Under the pieces are notes generated by a model. It was not told the DNA's origin and did not search any database. It saw only the letters and a program-made list of their open reading frames with translations. Made by a program: the position numbers and the translations under genes. From positions 1-18,190 of the forward strand of contig CANQNI010000009.1 of the NCBI GenBank assembly GCA_947625175.1: a stretch of 18,190 nt of DNA. Direction: 5' to 3'. The DNA is from an uncultured Eubacteriaceae bacterium. Lineage in GTDB: Bacteria; Bacillota; Clostridia; Eubacteriales; Eubacteriaceae. Below are positions 13,907 to 18,190 of the stretch, piece after piece (positions within the stretch are counted from its first letter, which is position 1; the number at the start of each line of letters is the position of its first letter).

Positions 13907-14644
13907 ATGGATCCAAAAGTAGAAAAATTAAAAGAAATAATTGACGAAAGCGAAAATATTGTATTTTTTGGAGGAGCTGGTGTTTCCACTTCATCTGGGA
14001 TCCCGGATTTCCGTAGTGCAGATGGAGTTTATAACCAACAATTAAACCGTAAATTTAGTCCAGAAGAACTAGTTTCTCATTCTTATTTTGTTCGTTATCC
14101 TGAAGACTTTTTTGATTTTTATAAAGAAAAATTAGTTTATCCGGAAGCAGAACCTAATAATTGTCATAAAGGTTTGGCAAAATTAGAAAAGGATGGCAAA
14201 CTCAAAGCCGTAATAACTCAAAATATAGATGGATTACATCAAAAAGCTGGTTCTGAAAATGTATTTGAATTACATGGTTCCGTTAAAAGAAATTACTGTA
14301 CACATTGTGGAAAATTCTTTGATGAAGATTATGTAATGGATTCAGATGGAGTTCCCGTTTGTGACGTTTGTGGAGGAGTCATTAAGCCTGATGTCGTTTT
14401 ATATGAAGAAGGTTTAGACCCAGATGTCATCAATGGAGCAGTTAAAGCGATACAAAATGCTGATACATTAATTGTAGGTGGCACTTCTTTAGTGGTTTAT
14501 CCAGCTGCTGGCTTAATTGATTATTTTAGAGGAAAAAATTTAGTATTAATTAATAAGTCCTCAACTCCAGCCGACAATGCTGCCAATCTTGTTATTAATG
14601 ATGATATTGCTAAAGTAATTGGGGAGGCCACTGGTTTAGAATAA
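13907..14644 (+). CDS. Sirtuin-type NAD-dependent protein deacylase
   Basis: A 245-residue sirtuin (CobB/SrtN-like), removing acyl groups from lysines with consumption of NAD. NAD-binding motifs are GGAGVSTSSGIPDFRS (22-37) and TQNIDGLH (104-111), the catalytic His is His123 (ELHGS), and the structural zinc is held by Cys131, Cys134, Cys152 and Cys155. GGTSLVVYPAAGL is the C-terminal NAD motif. All key residues are intact. An AAGGA site (13896-13900) supports the ATG. It lies behind the nitroreductase in one probable operon, both using nicotinamide cofactors; a functional link is only suggested by position. Confidence 0.95.
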   Translation: MDPKVEKLKEIIDESENIVFFGGAGVSTSSGIPDFRSADGVYNQQLNRKFSPEELVSHSYFVRYPEDFFDFYKEKLVYPEAEPNNCHKGLAKLEKDGKLKAVITQNIDGLHQKAGSENVFELHGSVKRNYCTHCGKFFDEDYVMDSDGVPVCDVCGGVIKPDVVLYEEGLDPDVINGAVKAIQNADTLIVGGTSLVVYPAAGLIDYFRGKNLVLINKSSTPADNAANLVINDDIAKVIGEATGLE

Positions 14645-14684
14645 TTTTAAATAATTTTATAGTATAATTATTATAATAAATTAC

Positions 14685-14708
14685 AAAAGATTAACTATTA
14701 AATCTTTT
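14685..14708 (+). terminator. Weak AT-rich hairpin, possible terminator of the sirtuin operon
   Basis: AAAAGATT (14685-14692) and AATCTTTT (14701-14708) form an 8-base-pair stem with an 8-base loop, 40 bases after the sirtuin stop. The stem has only two G-C pairs and no long T run follows, so termination would be inefficient. Confidence 0.35.
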
Positions 14709-14714
14709 AAAATG

Positions 14715-14743
14715 TTGATTATTTGAAGTGATTATATTATAAT
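14715..14743 (+). promoter_or_regulatory. Promoter of the M23 peptidase gene
   Basis: TTGATT (14715-14720) and TATAAT (14738-14743) are separated by exactly 17 bases, a good vegetative sigma-factor promoter. Transcription should start near 14750, leaving a leader of about 30 AT-rich bases with no clear Shine-Dalgarno site. Confidence 0.75.
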
Positions 14744-14779
14744 TTATAAGTTACAAATTTAAAATTATATAGTAAAGCG

Positions 14780-16180
14780 ATGAAGAAATTAATTTATTAT
14801 TTACTGATTTTGGCTCTAATTATTACTCAATTTCCAATTCAGGCAGCTACGCAAGATCAGGTTTCTAGACAGCAAACTACTGTTGAAGCAACAATTAAAG
14901 AAATAGCTGAGCTGGATAAACAGATTAATACATTAGAACAGCAAATTATTGATTTAAATAATAAAATTGAACAAACTTCTAAAGACTTGCTTAAAGCTCA
15001 AGAAGACGTTAAGGAATTAACTGAATTAACGAATAATCGTGTTCGAGTCGCTTATGTTTATGGAACTGGCGGTTACATGGATTATTTATTTTCAGGAGAA
15101 AAACCATCTGATTTCATCACGCATTACGATGTAGCTAAAGATATTTTATATGCTGACCAGGAATCACTGGACCAATTAGAAGCAAAACAGAAGGAAATAG
15201 AAACTTTACAAAATAATCAGATCTCTCAAAGAGATTTACTTGTAAATACAAAGAATCAGGCTGAAGCTTTAAAAAATCAGAAGAATCAGGCCTTAAGTTC
15301 AAATCAAGCTGTTTTACAAACTCTAAAAAGTTCACTTCAAGATTCAGGAAATACTTCAGCAACTACAAATACACAAACCACACCTACGATAACAATAACT
15401 CCAGAAATGTTAGCTGGTTTATCAACAACGCAGAGTGTTCCACTTATTTACAGTACACCTCAAGGAAATAATGCTACAGCTTTATCTGCAGCAGAACAGC
15501 AAGAGCTGGATGCTTCAGGTCAAGCCTCAGCAGCTTCTGTATCTCCTAGGTGGTTAGATAATGGAAGTAGTACTGTTGTAAATAATGGTTCTGCTGTCAT
15601 GAGTTCTAATGAAGGAGTTACTTCTGCTCAAGGAATTTCTTCTTCGGTGGGATATTCTAATAACCCATATGTTTTAGAAATTCCAAATACAAATGGAACA
15701 ATAACCCAAATTCCACGCTCAGGATTCCCGACAAGTTTCTTCTGGCCACTTGATTCAAGCAGTCCTGGAGCATTTACCATAACTAGCTTAGTTGGTAATC
15801 GAGAATCTCCTGGAGGTATTGGTTCAACAGACCATGGTGGAATTGATATAGGAGCGGCTTATGGAACACCAATTATAGCAGCTGCTTCTGGAACAGTTGA
15901 AATCGCAAGTGTTTATGGTGGCTATGGTAATGCTGTTATGATTAATCATGGTAACGGCTTAAGAACATTATATGGTCATATGTCTTCAATAGCTGTAAGT
16001 CAAGGACAAACTGTTCAAGCTGGTCAAGTTATTGGATTAGTTGGATCGACAGGTTGGTCAACAGGACCACATCTACACTTTGAAGTTCGATACACTGATA
16101 ATGCTGGTAATGAATCTAAACTAAATGGTTTAAGTTTATACGGACAAGATATTCTAAATGTATTAAGTTACAGTTTATAA
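14780..16180 (+). CDS. Secreted coiled-coil M23 peptidase (PcsB/CwlO/EnvC-like wall hydrolase)
   Basis: A 466-residue exported protein. A signal peptide (MKKLIYYLLILALIITQFPI, cleavage likely after QAA near residue 23) is followed by a Gln/Glu/Lys-rich coiled coil (about 25-190) interrupted by a PcsB/CwlO-like segment NRVRVAYVYGTGGYMDYLF (86-104). A Ser/Thr/Asn/Gln-rich linker covers about 190-315. A LytM/M23 domain ends the protein: the zinc ligands are expected at His352 and Asp356 (DHGGIDIG) and His433 (GPHLHFEV), with His400 (LYGHM) and His431 also in place. It should cut peptidoglycan cross-bridges outside the membrane. Coiled-coil relatives are activated by FtsEX during division, but no ftsEX is in view. 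No Shine-Dalgarno site is clear. Confidence 0.93.
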   Translation: MKKLIYYLLILALIITQFPIQAATQDQVSRQQTTVEATIKEIAELDKQINTLEQQIIDLNNKIEQTSKDLLKAQEDVKELTELTNNRVRVAYVYGTGGYMDYLFSGEKPSDFITHYDVAKDILYADQESLDQLEAKQKEIETLQNNQISQRDLLVNTKNQAEALKNQKNQALSSNQAVLQTLKSSLQDSGNTSATTNTQTTPTITITPEMLAGLSTTQSVPLIYSTPQGNNATALSAAEQQELDASGQASAASVSPRWLDNGSSTVVNNGSAVMSSNEGVTSAQGISSSVGYSNNPYVLEIPNTNGTITQIPRSGFPTSFFWPLDSSSPGAFTITSLVGNRESPGGIGSTDHGGIDIGAAYGTPIIAAASGTVEIASVYGGYGNAVMINHGNGLRTLYGHMSSIAVSQGQTVQAGQVIGLVGSTGWSTGPHLHFEVRYTDNAGNESKLNGLSLYGQDILNVLSYSL

Positions 16181-16232
16181 TTTGAAATAAAAGATGTTCT
16201 AGATAAACCATCTTAAAAAAACTAGGCAATCG

Positions 16233-16257
16233 AAGGACATGAAAATGTCCTTTTTTT
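16233..16257 (+). terminator. Intrinsic terminator of the M23 peptidase gene
   Basis: AAGGACAT (16233-16240), tetraloop GAAA, and ATGTCCTT (16245-16252) form an 8-base-pair stem running into seven T ending at 16257. The next ATG is only 9 bases further on. A second inverted repeat, AAGATG/CATCTT (about 16190-16214), lies upstream without a T run. Confidence 0.92.
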
Positions 16258-16262
16258 ATTAT
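16234..16262 (+). promoter_or_regulatory. Candidate promoter of the nucleoside hydrolase gene, embedded in the terminator
   Basis: AGGACA (16234-16239, 4 of 6 to TTGACA) and TATTAT (16257-16262, 5 of 6 to TATAAT) are 17 bases apart, both inside or next to the terminator. A start 7 bases after the -10 box would fall at about 16269, on the tandem ATG codons, predicting a leaderless mRNA. The match is suggestive, but AT-rich DNA produces such hits by chance. Confidence 0.35.
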
Positions 16263-16266
16263 TAAA

Positions 16267-17250
16267 ATGATGACAGAAAAGAAAAAGGTAATAATTGATA
16301 CAGATCCAGGTATTGATGATTCTCTCGCTTTAATGCTAGCAGGTAAATCTAATAATTTAGATATTTTGGGAGTTACTATAGCGGCTGGTAATGTAGAGAA
16401 TCAGCAATGTACACAAAATGCTTTAGATGTTTTGCATTTAATAGAAAGAGATGATATTCCAGTTTATACAGGAGCTACTAAACCTTTAAAACGTGAACCT
16501 ATTAATGCCAGGGAAACTCATGGTTCAAACGGAATAGGTAACGTTGAGTTAGAACATTCTAAAAGACAAGCTAAAACTGGAGCGCTTGAATTTTTAAAAA
16601 CGACATTAGAACAAAATCCTGGAACTACATTAATTGCTTTAGGTCCCTTAACAAATATTGCTCTTCTTTTAGAAAAATATCCTGAAGTAAAGGAAAATAT
16701 AAAAGAATTAGTTTTAATGGGTGGAACTTATAAATCTCATGGAAATTGTTCACCTGTTGCTGAATTTAATTTCTGGTTCGATCCTGACGCAGCAAAGTAT
16801 GTATTTGAAAATTTAAACAAACCAATTACTATGACTGGATTAGATGTAACAAGAAAAGCTTTATTAACACCTAATTATGCTAAACTCATTAAAAATTTTG
16901 ATACTAAGTTAGCAGATACTATTTATGATATGACTCAGTTTTATACTGATTTTCATTGGGATAGGGAAGGTGTTTTAGGTTGTGTTATTAATGATCCTTT
17001 AGCTGTAGCTCAAGTAATTGATCCTTCTATTTGTACCGGTATTAATGGAAATGTTGAAATAATAACTGATGGTCCTGCTATTGGAATGAGTATGGTTGAT
17101 ACTGAAGGTATTTTAAATAAAGAAGATAACTGTTACATTTTAACTAATTGCGATCATAAGAGATTCTTTAAACTTTTTATGAAAACCTTATTTCCAGAAA
17201 AAGAAATTGAAATAGATAAAATTTTAGATAATGAACTTTATGGCAACTAA
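16267..17250 (+). CDS. Nucleoside hydrolase (inosine/uridine-preferring type)
   Basis: A 327-residue nucleoside hydrolase, splitting ribonucleosides into base and ribose. The calcium/ribose site is IIDTDPGIDDSLALM (9-23). ETHGSNGIG (83-91), LGPLTNIA (125-132), the MGGTYKSHGN loop (151-160) and AEFNFWFDPDAA (165-176) are all typical. The calcium-binding C-terminal Asp is Asp243 in CVINDPLAVA; some well-studied members have His where Asn242 stands, so base preference may differ. The start is ATGATG at 16267; no ribosome site precedes it and the terminator of the previous gene ends 9 bases upstream. The end overlaps the ECF S-component gene, which suggests uptake and breakdown of the same nucleoside. 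Confidence 0.93.
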   Translation: MMTEKKKVIIDTDPGIDDSLALMLAGKSNNLDILGVTIAAGNVENQQCTQNALDVLHLIERDDIPVYTGATKPLKREPINARETHGSNGIGNVELEHSKRQAKTGALEFLKTTLEQNPGTTLIALGPLTNIALLLEKYPEVKENIKELVLMGGTYKSHGNCSPVAEFNFWFDPDAAKYVFENLNKPITMTGLDVTRKALLTPNYAKLIKNFDTKLADTIYDMTQFYTDFHWDREGVLGCVINDPLAVAQVIDPSICTGINGNVEIITDGPAIGMSMVDTEGILNKEDNCYILTNCDHKRFFKLFMKTLFPEKEIEIDKILDNELYGN

Positions 17251-17785
17251 ACAATTAAGAAAGATTATTATTTCTAGTTTATGTATTGTTTTAAATATTG
17301 TTGGAAGTTTTATTGCATTAGCTTTAAGGCTTCCTATTTATTTAGATACTATTGGAACGATTCTTGCTTCTTTACTCTTTGGACCACTATTTGGAGCTAT
17401 TACGGGAGCTTTAACAAGTTTAGTGGTTGGAATTACTTTTGATCCAACAAGTTTTTATTATCTACCAGTTCAATTGGTTTTAGGATTTTTAACCGGCTTA
17501 TTATTTAAAAATACTCAATATTTTAGTATTAAATCTTTTCTTAAAATTTTAATTATTACTTTGATATGTTCTGCTATCAGTAGCCTAATTACTACGTTTG
17601 CATTTTCCGGTATTACTTCAAGCGGTTCAGCTTATTTTGTTTCAGCTTTAAGAGTAGCTGGAATTAATTTATTAACTTCTGTTTTTTCTGTTCAAATTTT
17701 ATCCGACATAGTAGATAAACTAATATCATTTTATGTTTGTTTTATTCTAATTAAATCTTTACCCAAATCGTTATATTATGACTAA
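17231..17785 (+). CDS. ECF transporter S component
   Basis: A 184-residue protein that is almost all membrane, with about five to six hydrophobic segments, the size of the substrate-binding subunit of energy-coupling-factor transporters. Motifs such as ALRLPIYLDTIGTILASLLF (32-51), GPLFGAITGALTSLVVG (52-68) and YYLPVQLVLGFLTGLLF (75-91) resemble S components that work with a shared EcfT/EcfA module, not seen in this window. The substrate cannot be read from sequence; overlap with a nucleoside hydrolase suggests a nucleoside or base. Two starts are possible, ATG at 17231 and at 17240, both inside the hydrolase gene and without a Shine-Dalgarno site, so translation is likely coupled. Confidence 0.82.
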   Translation: MNFMATKQLRKIIISSLCIVLNIVGSFIALALRLPIYLDTIGTILASLLFGPLFGAITGALTSLVVGITFDPTSFYYLPVQLVLGFLTGLLFKNTQYFSIKSFLKILIITLICSAISSLITTFAFSGITSSGSAYFVSALRVAGINLLTSVFSVQILSDIVDKLISFYVCFILIKSLPKSLYYD

Positions 17786-17787
17786 AA

Positions 17788-17839
17788 TCTTTATTAAATT
17801 TCTTAAAGTAAAATCAAATAAACCATGATTTAATAAAGA
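17788..17839 (+). repeat. Perfect 12-base inverted repeat before the DUF1002 gene
   Basis: TCTTTATTAAAT (17788-17799) and ATTTAATAAAGA (17828-17839) are exact reverse complements, 28 bases apart. An alternative, smaller pairing AAATC/GATTT (17811-17815 with 17827-17831) would compete with it. It may be an operator, an mRNA stem, or a loose terminator of the ECF gene; no T run follows. Confidence 0.5.
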
Positions 17840-17859
17840 AAAAGTAAAGAAAGCAAAAA

Positions 17860-18190
17860 ATGAAAAAGTTTCTATTAATACTAAGTTTAATTTTATTATT
17901 AGTGCCATCTATAATATTTGCAGATAATGGTCAATATTTAGTTCTTGGAAGTGATTTAAATCCACAAGAACAAGAAACAGTTTTAAAATTACTAAATGTA
18001 GATAACCTTAATAATTATAATGTTAGCTATGTTACTAATGCAGATGAATATGCAGCACTTGGAGATTATCTTCCAGCTGAAGTAATTGGATCTCGAGCAC
18101 TTTCATCAGTTTTACTAAAACCAAATAGAAAAGGAATTTCTGTTGAAAGTGAAAATATAAACTATGTTTCAAATGAAATGTATCAGAATG
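17860..18190 (+). CDS. Secreted DUF1002-family protein, 3' partial
   Basis: The frame opens at an ATG at 17860 and runs off the window end, giving 110 residues. A signal peptide (MKKFLLILSLILLLVPSIIF, cleavage near ADN) is followed by YLVLGSDLNPQEQETVLKLL, then VSYVTNADEYAALGDYLP and EVIGSRALSSVLL. This order (a LGxDL start, a TNxxE segment, then a GDYxP and IGxxAxSS motif) is typical of DUF1002 proteins of Firmicutes, which are exported and of unknown function. The ribosome site is only a purine-rich AAAGAAAG stretch. The gene is 74 bases behind the ECF S component, with an inverted repeat between. Confidence 0.85.
   Translation, partial: MKKFLLILSLILLLVPSIIFADNGQYLVLGSDLNPQEQETVLKLLNVDNLNNYNVSYVTNADEYAALGDYLPAEVIGSRALSSVLLKPNRKGISVESENINYVSNEMYQN

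Overview
The window comes from an AT-rich (roughly 30% GC by eye) Gram-positive, Firmicutes-type bacterium, probably an anaerobic clostridial or Tissierellia-like lineage; the genus cannot be fixed from sequence alone. The support is a textbook glmS ribozyme upstream of glmS, a murT/gatD-type pair, Shine-Dalgarno sites such as GGGAGG upstream of some genes, an ECF-type S component, DUF1002 and PcsB/CwlO-like cell-wall genes. The standard bacterial code fits: no in-frame TGA codons are needed. No tRNA, rRNA, CRISPR array, insertion sequence or prophage was seen, and no gene-free stretch exceeds about 300 bases.

Bases 1-3850 hold a Ser/Thr phospho-signalling operon on the + strand: a tandem-FHA protein cut by the window edge, a PP2C phosphatase, a transmembrane Hanks-type kinase and a short divergent kinase, closed by a strong hairpin terminator. 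The transmembrane kinase is split by a -1-type frame change at a run of seven T. Beyond it lies an out-of-frame chitobiase/hexosaminidase C-terminal-type domain that looks like the lost or switchable ectodomain of the kinase. Facing this operon on the - strand is a membrane protein with a cytoplasmic zinc ribbon, one membrane segment, a Ser/Asn-rich linker and a C-type-lectin-like domain.

Bases 4950-11920 form a mostly cell-wall-precursor block: a GIY-YIG nuclease-family protein overlapping a potassium channel, then murT, a gatD-like gene and glmM tightly packed, then glmS under its own promoter and ribozyme. GlmS and GlmM make glucosamine-6-P and glucosamine-1-P for peptidoglycan. MurT/GatD normally amidates lipid II glutamate, but here GatD lacks both its catalytic Cys and His, and the partner MurT segment is also altered. 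This is the strongest biochemical oddity in the window.

Bases 11900-18190 carry a MATE transporter whose start codon abuts the glmS terminator, a nitroreductase and a sirtuin (probably one operon), a secreted coiled-coil M23 peptidase with a good promoter, a nucleoside hydrolase overlapping an ECF S component (likely a salvage pair), and the 5' part of a secreted DUF1002 protein. Several genes lack a recognisable Shine-Dalgarno site, and two start codons sit directly after intrinsic terminators.
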